A DNA stretch of 54,112 nt from Deltaproteobacteria bacterium ADurb.Bin207 (GCA_002070115.1 MWCO01000036.1:1-54112); one strand, 5' to 3'; positions 1-8,116 are shown, numbered from the stretch's first letter. Notes: a model not told the origin generated them from the sequence alone. Translations and numbers: made by a program.

Positions 1-75
1 CCCAGAGCCGCCAAATCCGCCTCCTCCGGTGCCTGCTTCCGCCCCAGAGCCGCCAAATCCGCCTCCTCCGGTGCC
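1..75. repeat. 42-bp tandem coding repeat (about 1.8 copies visible)
   Basis: Positions 1-42 and 43-75 carry the same unit, beginning cccagagccgccaaatccgc. It encodes the Gly-Thr-Gly-Phe-Gly-Ser-type linker of the minus-strand lipoprotein. The array is cut by the window edge. Confidence 0.75.
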
Positions 76-306
76 GCCAGATCCCCCAGTTCCGCCGTAG
101 TTGCCGCCTCCACTGCCTCCCGTGGAAGCCCCCCCCGAACCTCCCACATTCTGAGATCCTCCGCTCTCTCCCGTATCAGCCGAGGCATCGAGATCGGTCC
201 CCGGTACGGGTTTGCGATCGAAAAGAGCTTCAGCAGACGACGAACATCCAAGCCCGTTCGCGGCCAACAAGACCCCGAAGCTTGCGAAAACCATCTTGGC
301 GTTCAT
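1..306 (-). CDS. Gly-rich lipoprotein, 3' end outside the window
   Basis: Reading the minus strand from an ATG at 306 gives an open frame of 102 codons that runs off the window edge. The N-terminus is a lipoprotein signal: a hydrophobic run followed by a lipobox ending LGCSSS, so the mature protein should be lipidated at that Cys. The rest that can be seen is a low-complexity linker of Gly, Ser and Thr, with GGSGG and GGGGFGGSG motifs. The downstream domain is not in the window, so no function can be given. The start lies 78 bases after the stop of the DsbA-like gene on the same strand, so it could be the last gene of that operon or have its own promoter. Confidence 0.7.
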   Translation of the reverse strand, partial: MNAKMVFASFGVLLAANGLGCSSSAEALFDRKPVPGTDLDASADTGESGGSQNVGGSGGASTGGSGGGNYGGTGGSGGTGGGGFGGSGAEAGTGGGGFGGSG

Positions 307-384
307 GTCAGAAGAGTACCTGACACATCGGCAGACGCAAGACCGAGTGATGATCCGCTGCAAGGAAAGATATGACGGTTGGCT

Positions 385-1236
385 TTACTTGGTCGCTTTT
401 GCGCGAACTCGCTCTGCTTCTTCCGCAAGCACGTCGACGACGGTTTCGATGCTCAGGTCGCCGGTGTACTTGCGCCCATTGATGAATAGCGTGGGGGTGG
501 CATCCACGCGATTGCGCACGCCTTCTTTCTTGGAAGCCGTCAGCTCGCGTCGCACGCCTTCATCGTTGAGCAAGTTGCGGAATTCTTCTTCGTCCATGCC
601 GTATTCAGCAGCGCATTTCGGCATGTTGGCAGGATCGAAGCGATCAAAAATTCGATATAGATGGAGCAAGAAAGGCCATCCTTTCCCCAAGCGGCGCGCC
701 GCAACCATCCCCATCCCTCCTTCCGTGGAGCCAGGATGGCTTCGGATGGGAAACTCCCGCACATATGCCTTGACCTTGCCTTTCAAAGCGCCTTCCGTAA
801 TCTCCTTGTGCAATTGCGGAACGAGCCTCGCGCAATAAGGACAACGCGCGCAAAGATAGAGCGAAAGAGTGACAGGTGCGTTCGCCTCTCCCGCCCGTTC
901 CGCTCGTGAGTTGTCAATCGGTACGGCTCGCGCGCTCATCATGCTCGTCGCCCTCTGGCTGAGCGCTCGTTCGATCGTGCCCTTATCCTTTCCCGCTGCC
1001 GCCATGCGACAAACCTGATTCGCCAATCGAGTGGCCAGCGAACACTTGCCCTCCTTCAAACACTCCTGAATCGTGCCGTCGCAGCAATCATACAAATGCT
1101 GCTCGTTCAACAATGCCGTCGCCAGCGCCTTCTTTTCCCCGCTCAAACTGTCACAGGCAGGAGTTTGTGCCAAAGCCAATCGCGGAATCAACACCAGCGC
1201 GCTGAGCGCCATCATCAATAATAACCGGCTACCCAT
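385..1236 (-). CDS. DsbA-like thiol oxidoreductase with Cys-rich N-terminal region
   Basis: The start was set at the ATG at 1236 because it begins a clear Sec signal (to about residue 24, ending ALAQ) and overlaps the upstream MauE-like gene by 8 bases. The longer open frame upstream is only the shadow of that gene. The 283-residue product has a CPYC active site at 132-135, preceded by another Cys at 129, and the cis-Pro motif TPT at 247-249. This is the arrangement of periplasmic DsbA/BdbD-type (Thioredoxin_4) proteins. Residues 28-76 form an extra helical segment with six Cys, including a CCDGT motif, that resembles the CcmH-like segment seen in some deltaproteobacterial thioredoxin-fold proteins; this resemblance is from memory. 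It probably oxidises or isomerises disulfides in exported Cys-rich proteins, the first candidate being the lipoprotein at the head of this operon. Confidence 0.85.
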   Translation of the reverse strand: MGSRLLLMMALSALVLIPRLALAQTPACDSLSGEKKALATALLNEQHLYDCCDGTIQECLKEGKCSLATRLANQVCRMAAAGKDKGTIERALSQRATSMMSARAVPIDNSRAERAGEANAPVTLSLYLCARCPYCARLVPQLHKEITEGALKGKVKAYVREFPIRSHPGSTEGGMGMVAARRLGKGWPFLLHLYRIFDRFDPANMPKCAAEYGMDEEEFRNLLNDEGVRRELTASKKEGVRNRVDATPTLFINGRKYTGDLSIETVVDVLAEEAERVRAKATK

Positions 1237-1717
1237 GACGTTTCCTCCACTTGCGAAGCCAACGCTCCACGCCAATCGCATCCCGATCGACCACGAGCAC
1301 GTAGATAGACTGTACGAGCCAAACGGCGTCGCGCAACAACGTGACCCACGAAATAGGGTCGTCTTCCGCAGCCGCTTGCGATGCAAAACATCCGCAAGAC
1401 ATGTCGAGCCCCTGAACCAACGCCCAGGATAGCGCCACCATGAAGGAAAGCATCATCCCCATGATGAGCAGGCTCGCCGCACGAACCCGTATCCCCAACA
1501 CCAGCATCACGCCCGTAAACGCTTCGATCCACGGCAGCACCAACGCAAATAGGTTCACCGACCAGAGCGGCAAGAACTGGTAGGTCGCCACATCGACGGC
1601 AAATACTTCGGGATGCAGGATTTTGTGCGCGCATGCCGCGAGAAAAACACCTCCAAGATATAGACGGACGACAAGGGAAATCCATGCATGACCGCGCCAA
1701 GCGAGCAGACGATTCAT
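1229..1717 (-). CDS. MauE/DoxX-family membrane protein
   Basis: The 162-residue product has four predicted membrane helices and a CGC motif at 108-110 in the loop before the last helix. That is typical of MauE-like proteins, which support disulfide formation in periplasmic partners. The start ATG at 1717 overlaps the stop of the preceding gene (ATGA) and has a very strong ribosome site, aaaggagg, just upstream. Its coupling to a DsbA-like gene immediately downstream mirrors the MauE/MauD pairing of methylamine dehydrogenase clusters. No methylamine dehydrogenase genes are present here. I infer that it passes electrons between the DsbA-like protein and the membrane. Confidence 0.8.
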   Translation of the reverse strand: MNRLLAWRGHAWISLVVRLYLGGVFLAACAHKILHPEVFAVDVATYQFLPLWSVNLFALVLPWIEAFTGVMLVLGIRVRAASLLIMGMMLSFMVALSWALVQGLDMSCGCFASQAAAEDDPISWVTLLRDAVWLVQSIYVLVVDRDAIGVERWLRKWRKRHG

Positions 1718-2343
1718 GGCGCCTCCTTTTCATTCTGCTCGGAATCCGCGCTTTGAGCATCGGGCAGCGCTTCGATCGGAGGAGCCGTCGTATCATCGAG
1801 GGGTGGTAGAGCCTCCGGCTTTGGCAAACTCGGGTTCAGCGAAGGTGCCCCTCCCTCCACGTAAAATACGTTTTTGATATTGGCGCCGGACAATAGCTTG
1901 GCCCACTCCTTGCCGGAATCCGGGTCGTCGCCATCCCCGTAGACGATCACTCGTTGCGCACGGCTCGCCGCCACTTGCTTCGCAACCGTCTTGACTTCTT
2001 CATCCACCGGTGGCCCCAACCAATCGAAGGGTTGGCTGCGAGCCCCCGACACGTGCCAGGCGTCGTACTCCTGCTTCGACCGCACATCGAGCAACAAGGA
2101 CTTGCCATCGCTCATCCGCGCATCATCGCCTTTCATGACCTCCGGTTCGCCTACGGGCTCAGGACAAGGCACGAGAATGTCGTACTCTTCTTGCTGCACC
2201 CACCGGATTCCTTCCTCTCGCAACGCGTTTACTCCTACTGCCACCAGCGCCGACAGCGCCGTCACGATGACCGCGTCGCGAACAATCTCCCGCAAGACCC
2301 CACGCGTCGGTTTTTCAGGCATCGTATCGTTCAGTTCAGACAC
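1714..2343 (-). CDS. Membrane-anchored rhodanese-fold protein lacking the active-site Cys
   Basis: The start is taken as the GTG at 2343, which has a GAGG ribosome site six bases upstream and overlaps the stop of the previous gene by 13 bases. An ATG at 2322 is the alternative. The 209-residue product has one membrane helix at about 22-40 and then a rhodanese domain with the signature LLLDVRS at 83-89. In the loop that normally holds the catalytic Cys the sequence is YGDGDDPDSG (135-144), so there is no nucleophile there. The only Cys is C60, just before the domain. It ends in a Pro/Ala/Glu-rich tail. It is likely a non-catalytic scaffold or binding domain in the periplasm. It belongs to the same translationally coupled set as the MauE- and DsbA-like genes. 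Confidence 0.75.
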   Translation of the reverse strand: MSELNDTMPEKPTRGVLREIVRDAVIVTALSALVAVGVNALREEGIRWVQQEEYDILVPCPEPVGEPEVMKGDDARMSDGKSLLLDVRSKQEYDAWHVSGARSQPFDWLGPPVDEEVKTVAKQVAASRAQRVIVYGDGDDPDSGKEWAKLLSGANIKNVFYVEGGAPSLNPSLPKPEALPPLDDTTAPPIEALPDAQSADSEQNEKEAP

Positions 2344-3899
2344 GACGAACCTCGTTTCACTGCTTCGTCTTGTTGCATCAAATCTCGAATCCGCGTCTCG
2401 TCTGTTTCTAGCTGAGCCGAAGACACCCCGTGAGGAAGGGGCTGCCTGTTTTCTGCAGGAATCAGACCGACCCCGAATCGATCCCCGTCCATCACCCAAA
2501 CCCCATGCAAGAGCACGCGGTGGTCCTGGTACGCGTAGTTGGCCGCCGTGCTGTCACGATGGCTGAATTCGTAATCGAGCCCCACGCGGAATCCACTCCA
2601 GGAGGGGGACCACAACCCCGGTTTCACCCGAACGAGCATGTCGGAACGCGCCTCTCCCAGGGAGCCTGGGAAGTAACCTCGAGAACGGGGATAGCGGTCG
2701 TACGATAACGAGCCGTTCAGCCTGGCCTCGAAACCTTCGGGAAGTCGATATTGCGCCTGACCAAGCGCAGTGCCCCCTTGCGAATCATACGCTTCGTTGG
2801 CCGCATTGTTCCACCGAGCGGAAATGCCGGTCATGAGCCGCAAAGAATCGGCGAAGGGTAGCACGACCGCAAGGCCATGCTCCCCTTCGAATCGCGTACG
2901 ACCCGATTCCCGATACGTGCGGTGACCCGCGCCCCCAAAAGCGAAAAACAAATCCGTGACTTCCAATTCATAATCGAAACGATGGCCTTCGGAATACCAT
3001 AAGGGCCCCTGCTCGTACCGATCGGACCCCGCAACCTGCACGGCGTCGAAACCGTAGGCGAGCAGCAATCGGGGCATGCGGTCACCGAAGAGAATGCCCG
3101 CGCGAAACGAGGGTTGGCGATAGCTAAGGGCGCGAACCGTGGCGGAAAATAGCTCCAGCGTTCGAATCTGACCTTCCCACACCGGTCGCACCGCCCGCGA
3201 GGCCGGAATCACCACACGAAGGCGCGCATCGAGCTGCAGCAGGGGTGATTGCGAGTCGATGCCCACGTCCGCGGGGTCCACCGGCGAGCCCGCAAGCCCG
3301 TTGGAAGTCCAACCACCCGCCAGGTCGATTCGCCAGGAAATCACGGGCATCCGTCCCGGATCGAAACGAGCCGTCAGCGCTTGCAGCAACGAGAAATCTT
3401 CTTCGTAATATCGGCTCGCTTGACGCGCTTGTTCGAGATAATCGTTCACCGAAGCGGCGTCTCGATGTTGCGAGGCGATCGTCGCGCGCAGCAAGGCCAC
3501 GCGGGCCGCCTCGAAATCAGGCGTGTCGCAGCCAGGCTCATCCAATATCTCCTGGGCAAGATCGAAGTTGGCTTGTTGGACGTGGATCCACACTTGTAGG
3601 GCGCGAGAGGCGCAGGCGGGTGGATGGCTTTCCTCGAAGTCACGGAGGGTTTTCAGCGCCCAAAACGCGTTGCCATCCTGGTAATACGCCAGAGCCAGCG
3701 CATGATGAATCCGCTCGTGATTCCGATGAGCGTCGCGCCCTGCCTTGAGTTCTCGGATCGCGCCCTTCGAATCCCCTTTGGCTTGAAGTTGTGCCGCACG
3801 GTCGAGCACTTGCCGGGGCGTGTCAGACGGCTGCTGGGCTCTCGCCCCCTGCAGACCCACCAACCATGCCAGTATTCCAGCCAGAACGCGTAATCTCAT
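2331..3899 (-). CDS. TPR domain plus C-terminal outer-membrane beta-barrel protein
   Basis: The ATG at 3899 overlaps the stop of the upstream gene as ATGA and begins a signal peptide ending ARAQQ; an earlier in-frame codon at 3917 gives no signal. The 522-residue product has tetratricopeptide-like helices over about residues 25-185. From about 190 on it has alternating short strands rich in Gly, Tyr, Phe and Trp, as in an outer-membrane barrel. This layout resembles Slam (surface lipoprotein assembly modifier) and PgaA-type proteins, with periplasmic TPR and membrane barrel. Since the gene upstream encodes a lipoprotein, a role in exporting or displaying it at the surface is an attractive but unproven idea. 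Confidence 0.65.
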   Translation of the reverse strand: MRLRVLAGILAWLVGLQGARAQQPSDTPRQVLDRAAQLQAKGDSKGAIRELKAGRDAHRNHERIHHALALAYYQDGNAFWALKTLRDFEESHPPACASRALQVWIHVQQANFDLAQEILDEPGCDTPDFEAARVALLRATIASQHRDAASVNDYLEQARQASRYYEEDFSLLQALTARFDPGRMPVISWRIDLAGGWTSNGLAGSPVDPADVGIDSQSPLLQLDARLRVVIPASRAVRPVWEGQIRTLELFSATVRALSYRQPSFRAGILFGDRMPRLLLAYGFDAVQVAGSDRYEQGPLWYSEGHRFDYELEVTDLFFAFGGAGHRTYRESGRTRFEGEHGLAVVLPFADSLRLMTGISARWNNAANEAYDSQGGTALGQAQYRLPEGFEARLNGSLSYDRYPRSRGYFPGSLGEARSDMLVRVKPGLWSPSWSGFRVGLDYEFSHRDSTAANYAYQDHRVLLHGVWVMDGDRFGVGLIPAENRQPLPHGVSSAQLETDETRIRDLMQQDEAVKRGSSCLN

Positions 3900-5572
3900 T
3901 CCGGATCCTTGCAGCAACGGAACCCACGCGCGGAAGGGCCCCAGGTTCCATCGTGATCACATCGGTGCAACTCCTCGGAATCCGAGCAATTATAGGCACC
4001 ACCACGAAAATGCTCCTGCCCGTCGTCGGTGTCCGTCAACTCCCATACATTGCCGTTGATGTCATAAACGCCCCAAGGACTCCTGCAATCGGGGAATGCG
4101 CCGGTAACGTCCACGTGGAACATCGCGCCACAGGGCCCCCCGCCCTCCGAAGAGGCCTGGCTGAAACAATGAGGGTAAGGGCAGACGTTCAACCCGGCAC
4201 ACGTTCCCGTGCCACAATAGCAATAGGTGTCGATACCGTTGCAGATGGCCGGGTCGTACGTATTGCCATAGCCATACACCGTGCCCAAAGGCCCGGAACA
4301 TCCAACGACCCATTCGTCGAGACGGCAAAGCCGCTTGCCGGCGTTTTGGCAGCCGGTACGAGCGGCAGCAAGGTCCGCCCATTGCCAGGGCTGCACGCCC
4401 GGACGACTGGTGGCGATCATGAGCATACCTTGGGCTACAGCCGTGGCGTCGATATGCGAGGCTTCATAAATATCCATGCATAAATCGTGTTTTCCGTGCT
4501 GAATTCGAACCATGTCCTCGGGACACCCTTCCGAAGACACCTCGATGAGCGAGTCGACCGGCGCATCGGTGGATGCTTCGGTTCCCGATTCTTGCGTGTC
4601 GGCCGAAACGTCTTGGACGACGTCGGAAACGACATCTTGCTGCACGTCGGACGGCACGACGTCGGGGTCTAGGCAGCCAACCTCGGAGTCCGTGGCCGAG
4701 TCCGGGGGGGCGTCTACCGATGTGTCTGCCGATGCGTCTACCGATGCATCGGTTCCAGCATCGATTTCCGCCGAGGGTACGAGGCAACATCGGAAGCCTC
4801 GTGCGGTGGGTTCCCAATCGCCCGGGATGTAGTCGCAGCGATGAAGAGTTTGGGAGTCTTTGCAGTTATACGCTCCCCCACGAATGGTCCTGTCTGAGCC
4901 GTGCAGTGTGTGCTCCCACAAATTGCCATTGATATCGTAGACCCCCCAATCACTGTGGCAGCGCGAAAGCGATCCGGTGGGCAACAAATGAAAGCCGCTG
5001 AGCCCATAGGTATCGATGCCGTTGCAGGTTTCCGGTTCGTACGTGTTTCCGTAGCCGTACACGGTTTTGGCGCGTCCTTCGCACGCGACCTGCCACTGTT
5101 GTGGGGTGCATAAATCCTTACCGGCGTTGAGGCAGGCAAGCCGAGCGGTTTCATTGCCGTTGGGACCGAAAAGCTGCCAAGGCATCACCGCGGCCCGTGA
5201 CGTGGCCTTGTCGCTCTGCATCCCTTCCGATGTCGATGTGGCGTCAGGCCGGGAAGCTTCGAAACGGTCGATGCAAAACGCTTCCGCGATGTTGACCATA
5301 TCCGCCGGGCATTCGATGGGCTGAGTCGACTTGGGCTGACAACGATAATCGATGCACCCCATACCCGCCCCACAGTCCGAGTCGATGACACATTGAAATC
5401 CACACGTGCCATCGGCAAGACATACCTTCGGAACCTGGCAGTCCACGTTGGAATAGCAATGCTCGGTGACCAGGCAGCCACCGTGGAGCATGGAAGCGAA
5501 AAAAAGGACGCAGATTGCTCCGAACGTGAAGTACGCGGGGCCACGGGGCCAAGGTGAACTCCGATTGTGCAT
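3896..5572 (-). CDS. Cys-rich lipoprotein with two FGE-sulfatase-fold domains
   Basis: The start ATG at 5572 begins a hydrophobic signal with lipobox LHGGC (Cys33) and has GGAG upstream; the longer frame has no signal. The 558-residue protein has a short Cys-rich module (39-78, pattern CxxDxDC), a first FGE/SUMF1-type domain (about 88-264), an Asp/Ala/Ser/Val linker (266-349) and a second FGE-type domain (350-555). Each domain carries VYDINGN and RGGAYNC. In true formylglycine-generating enzymes the second catalytic Cys lies five residues after the first. Here that place is Thr (domain 1) or Glu (domain 2), so these are probably binding or structural domains. Close to 40 Cys residues imply many disulfides, fitting the MauE/DsbA genes downstream. 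It heads the operon. Confidence 0.8.
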   Translation of the reverse strand: MHNRSSPWPRGPAYFTFGAICVLFFASMLHGGCLVTEHCYSNVDCQVPKVCLADGTCGFQCVIDSDCGAGMGCIDYRCQPKSTQPIECPADMVNIAEAFCIDRFEASRPDATSTSEGMQSDKATSRAAVMPWQLFGPNGNETARLACLNAGKDLCTPQQWQVACEGRAKTVYGYGNTYEPETCNGIDTYGLSGFHLLPTGSLSRCHSDWGVYDINGNLWEHTLHGSDRTIRGGAYNCKDSQTLHRCDYIPGDWEPTARGFRCCLVPSAEIDAGTDASVDASADTSVDAPPDSATDSEVGCLDPDVVPSDVQQDVVSDVVQDVSADTQESGTEASTDAPVDSLIEVSSEGCPEDMVRIQHGKHDLCMDIYEASHIDATAVAQGMLMIATSRPGVQPWQWADLAAARTGCQNAGKRLCRLDEWVVGCSGPLGTVYGYGNTYDPAICNGIDTYCYCGTGTCAGLNVCPYPHCFSQASSEGGGPCGAMFHVDVTGAFPDCRSPWGVYDINGNVWELTDTDDGQEHFRGGAYNCSDSEELHRCDHDGTWGPSARGFRCCKDPE

Positions 5573-5598
5573 GGGGATCTCCGCAAGGCTCGCGTTTA

Positions 5599-5614
5599 AG
5601 CAATTCTTGGGCCT
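5599..5614 (-). promoter_or_regulatory. Candidate sigma54 promoter of the envelope operon
   Basis: On the minus strand the sequence reads AGGCCCA-AGAA-TTGCT. It has the invariant GG and GC separated by exactly 10 bases and a perfect TTGCT at -12; the -24 box keeps only part of TGGCACG. The predicted start of transcription is near 5588, leaving a leader of about 16 bases that holds the GGAG ribosome site of the gene starting at 5572. A sigma54 activator gene lies divergently 260 bases away. It is a single-site match, so chance is not excluded. Confidence 0.4.
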
Positions 5615-5833
5615 TTCACGACGAGTCTGCGACCTAACCCAATCACCGAAGTCCCGCAGCCGCAAGATGCCGTCGCCGAAAATATCCTTTTTTCCGAGAG
5701 CAAGCATGCCCTTCCGATCGAGCCGTCCTCCGAAGGACACCCCCATCACCGACTCGATGCCTCAGAACGATCCCGCGCTTGCCGTTCACCGCCCCACACC
5801 CTAAAGTTTCGAGGGACCGCCCCACTTCTGCCC

Positions 5834-7201
5834 ATGAAACCACCTGTCGACGCCCTGTACCCGCTCATCCTCGATAACATCGGAGAAGGCGTGTTTTCCG
5901 TCGACGAAGACTTCCATATCACGTCGTTCAATACCGAAGCTGAGAGAATCACGGGGATTTCCAGGGATCAGGCCATCGGTCGCAAGTGCTATGAGGTATT
6001 TCGAGCGAGCATCTGCCAGACAGGATGCGCGCTTGCGGAAACGGTTCGCTCGGGCAAACCGATTCGAAACGTGCGCATCGACGTGCTCGACGCGAATATG
6101 GACGTGGTTCCGATTTGCGTGTCCACCGCGGTGCTGCGCGATGAACAGGGAAGGCTCCTGGGTGGGGTTGAGATTTTTCGGGATATCTCCGATGTGGAAG
6201 CGCTTCGCAGTGAGGTGACGGGACAGAAAGGATTCCGGGACATCATTGGAACGAGCGTGCCGATGCGACGTATTTTCGCGATGCTTCCCGATGTTGCCGC
6301 ATCCGATGCTCCGGTGTTGGTGACCGGAGCGAGTGGAACTGGAAAAGAACTGGTGGCAAGGGCGATCCACGACTTGTCGCGTCGCCACAAAGGCCCTTTC
6401 AACCAGATCAATTGCGGGGCGTTGCCCGATACGTTGCTCGAGTCCGAGCTATTTGGTTACGAGAAAGGGGCCTTCACGGACGCACGAAAAAGCAAACCCG
6501 GGCGATTCGTGCTTGCGGACGGGGGAACGCTATTTCTCGATGAGGTAGGGGAGCTGTCCGCGGCATTCCAAGTCAAATTATTGCGCGCTTTGCAGGAAGG
6601 GGAGGTGCAGCCCTTAGGGTCGACACGCACGATACGGGTGGACGTGCGGGTGGTAGCGGCCACCAATCGGGACCTGGCTCGGGCCGTAGGGGAGCGCACC
6701 TTTCGAGAAGATCTATTTTATCGGCTGCGTGTAATTCCTATTGAAATTCCACCGCTTGCAGCTCGACCAAAGGATATCCCTCTGCTCGTGGACCATTTCG
6801 TGAAAGAGACGGCACGTCGCACCGGCAAACGGATCGAGGGGGTGACCGCTCCAGCCTTGCAGGCGCTTTGCCGTTACGACTATCCCGGCAATGTGCGGGA
6901 GTTGAAAAATATCGTCGAGCGCGCGTTCGTGTTTTGTCGGGAACCGCGAATCGACTTATCTCATTTGCCCGAAGAGGTGTTGGTGCGCGAGACGCGGGAG
7001 TCGGTTCCACCCTCGGATGAGGTTGGGCTGGAGGAAAGTCCGACGACCCAAGAGGTGGAGACACTGCGAAAAGCGTTGGAAAAGCACCGTTGGAATCGAA
7101 CGGCTACCGCCAAAGCTCTGGGAATTGGGCGCAATACCTTGTGGCGGAAGATGACCAAATACGGCTTGCTCGAGGTGGCGGATACCGTTCCAGAGCCATG
7201 A
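5834..7201 (+). CDS. PAS-AAA+-Fis sigma54-dependent transcriptional activator
   Basis: The 455-residue product is a complete bacterial enhancer-binding protein. The N-terminal PAS domain (about 8-120) has Cys52, Cys61 and Cys65 (C-x8-C-x3-C), a pattern suggesting metal or redox sensing. The AAA+ domain has Walker A GASGTGKE (165-172), the sigma54-contact loop GAFTDA (212-217), Walker B with D236-E237, and the arginine fingers R291 and R297 in FREDLFYRL. The C-terminus is a Fis-type helix-turn-helix (about 408-443). It should activate sigma54 promoters in response to a cytoplasmic signal. It is divergent from the envelope operon and sits just upstream of a NifX-like gene with sigma54-type promoter matches. 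Both are candidate targets. Confidence 0.93.
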   Translation: MKPPVDALYPLILDNIGEGVFSVDEDFHITSFNTEAERITGISRDQAIGRKCYEVFRASICQTGCALAETVRSGKPIRNVRIDVLDANMDVVPICVSTAVLRDEQGRLLGGVEIFRDISDVEALRSEVTGQKGFRDIIGTSVPMRRIFAMLPDVAASDAPVLVTGASGTGKELVARAIHDLSRRHKGPFNQINCGALPDTLLESELFGYEKGAFTDARKSKPGRFVLADGGTLFLDEVGELSAAFQVKLLRALQEGEVQPLGSTRTIRVDVRVVAATNRDLARAVGERTFREDLFYRLRVIPIEIPPLAARPKDIPLLVDHFVKETARRTGKRIEGVTAPALQALCRYDYPGNVRELKNIVERAFVFCREPRIDLSHLPEEVLVRETRESVPPSDEVGLEESPTTQEVETLRKALEKHRWNRTATAKALGIGRNTLWRKMTKYGLLEVADTVPEP

Positions 7202-7234
7202 GACACTCTGTCCTTCGATGAGACGTTTTGTTCC
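7198..7234 (+). promoter_or_regulatory. Candidate activator binding sites (two direct repeats)
   Basis: ATGAGACACTCTGTCC at 7198-7213 and ATGAGACGTTTTGTTCC at 7218-7234 are similar and begin 20 bases apart, about two helical turns. The first contains the dyad GACA-N3-TGTC. They lie upstream of the sigma54-type promoter matches of the NifX-like gene, where enhancer sites would be expected. Confidence 0.3.
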
Positions 7235-7259
7235 GTCATGCGCCCCTGCGTTTGAACCG

Positions 7260-7276
7260 TTGGTTTTTGCTTTGCA
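7260..7276 (+). promoter_or_regulatory. Candidate sigma54 promoter 1 of the NifX-like gene
   Basis: TTGG at 7260-7263 and TTGCA at 7272-7276 place the GG and GC exactly 10 bases apart, with a perfect -12 box but a weak rest of the -24 box. The predicted start near 7287 would leave a leader of about 38 bases before the ATG at 7325. Confidence 0.4.
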
Positions 7277-7298
7277 GCGAAGAATAGAGTCATCGCGC

Positions 7299-7314
7299 TG
7301 GCACGAAGGTCGCT
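7299..7314 (+). promoter_or_regulatory. Candidate sigma54 promoter 2 of the NifX-like gene
   Basis: TGGCACG-AAGG-TCGCT has a perfect -24 box, one mismatch in the -12 box and the exact 10-base GG-GC spacing. Its predicted start of transcription falls on the start codon itself, so it would make a leaderless message. It could instead be a non-productive sigma54 binding site. Confidence 0.45.
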
Positions 7315-7324
7315 TTGTGGCGGC

Positions 7325-8116
7325 ATGATGCGAGTGGCGCTCCCGTTGTTTGGCGAAGACATCTCTCCCCGATTCTGTTTTGCCAGGGAAATGATCGTCA
7401 TCGAAAGGCATGGACAGCAGGAGGTCTCGCGTCGGCGGGTTCAGCTCGACGACGCATCCTGGCCGGAGCGCTTTTCCGTGCTCGAGGAGCATCGGATCGA
7501 CGTTTTGTTGTGCGGAGGATTTCCCCGGCGTTATCTGCCTTATGCGAGTCGGGCGGGAGTACGGGTCATCGTGGGTCTGGCGGGCCGTGTGGAGCAGGTG
7601 GCGGAAGCGTTCTTTGCGGGAAGGATAGAAGACTGGATCGTGGGCCCATGTCACGGGCAACGCGAGCAGGAAGACATGGACCACAACGATACCGACGTTG
7701 TGGCGAGGAAGGAAAATATGATTGAAAAACAAGTGGTTATGGTAGCTGTGGACGGCCAGGGCGGATTGGATGCCATGGTCAGCGCTCATTTTGGTCATTG
7801 CGCGGGATTCGTCTTGGCGGAAGTGGAGCGAGGCGTCATTCGCGCTTCGCGCGAGGTGCAAAACCCGCATGCGCAAAACCATCAGCCCGGGATGCTTCCC
7901 CGATTCGTGCAAGAGCTTGGGGCAAACGTTTTGTTGGCGGGAGGTATGGGTCAGAAGGCGCAAACGATGTTGACTCGTTCCGGCATCGAGGTAGCGACTG
8001 GTGCGACCGGCCGTGCGCGCCATGCCATCGAAGCGTTTTTGCGGGGAGACTTGCGTGGATTTGCGCCTTGTGGTGAGCATGACCATCGGGCTTCCTGTGG
8101 GCACCATAAGGACTAA
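7325..8116 (+). CDS. Tandem NifX/NafY-fold (dinitrogenase FeMo-cofactor type) protein
   Basis: The 263-residue protein holds two copies of the NifX/NifB-C-terminal fold. The first is residues 1-105, starting MRVALPLFG and containing ISPRF. The second is about 133-247, starting VVMVAVDGQGG and containing SAHFGHC. A Cys/His-rich tail follows (C249, H251, H253, C258, H260, H261). This fold binds Fe-S or Mo-Fe-S clusters in NifX, NafY and the orange protein (Orp) of sulfate reducers. No nitrogenase genes are in the window, so a metal-cluster carrier or sensor role is likelier. Single-gene spacing to the next regulator is short (33 bases). Either ATG at 7325 or 7328 can start it; there is no strong ribosome site, which fits a possible leaderless transcript. 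Confidence 0.85.
   Translation: MMRVALPLFGEDISPRFCFAREMIVIERHGQQEVSRRRVQLDDASWPERFSVLEEHRIDVLLCGGFPRRYLPYASRAGVRVIVGLAGRVEQVAEAFFAGRIEDWIVGPCHGQREQEDMDHNDTDVVARKENMIEKQVVMVAVDGQGGLDAMVSAHFGHCAGFVLAEVERGVIRASREVQNPHAQNHQPGMLPRFVQELGANVLLAGGMGQKAQTMLTRSGIEVATGATGRARHAIEAFLRGDLRGFAPCGEHDHRASCGHHKD

Noticed and set aside
3896..5572. Active formylglycine-generating enzyme
   Set aside because: Each domain keeps the first Cys (RGGAYNC) but lacks the second catalytic Cys five residues on, and no sulfatase gene is nearby.
7325..8116. Nitrogen fixation gene
   Set aside because: Only the NifX-type fold is shared. No nifHDK, nifE, nifN or nifB is in the window.
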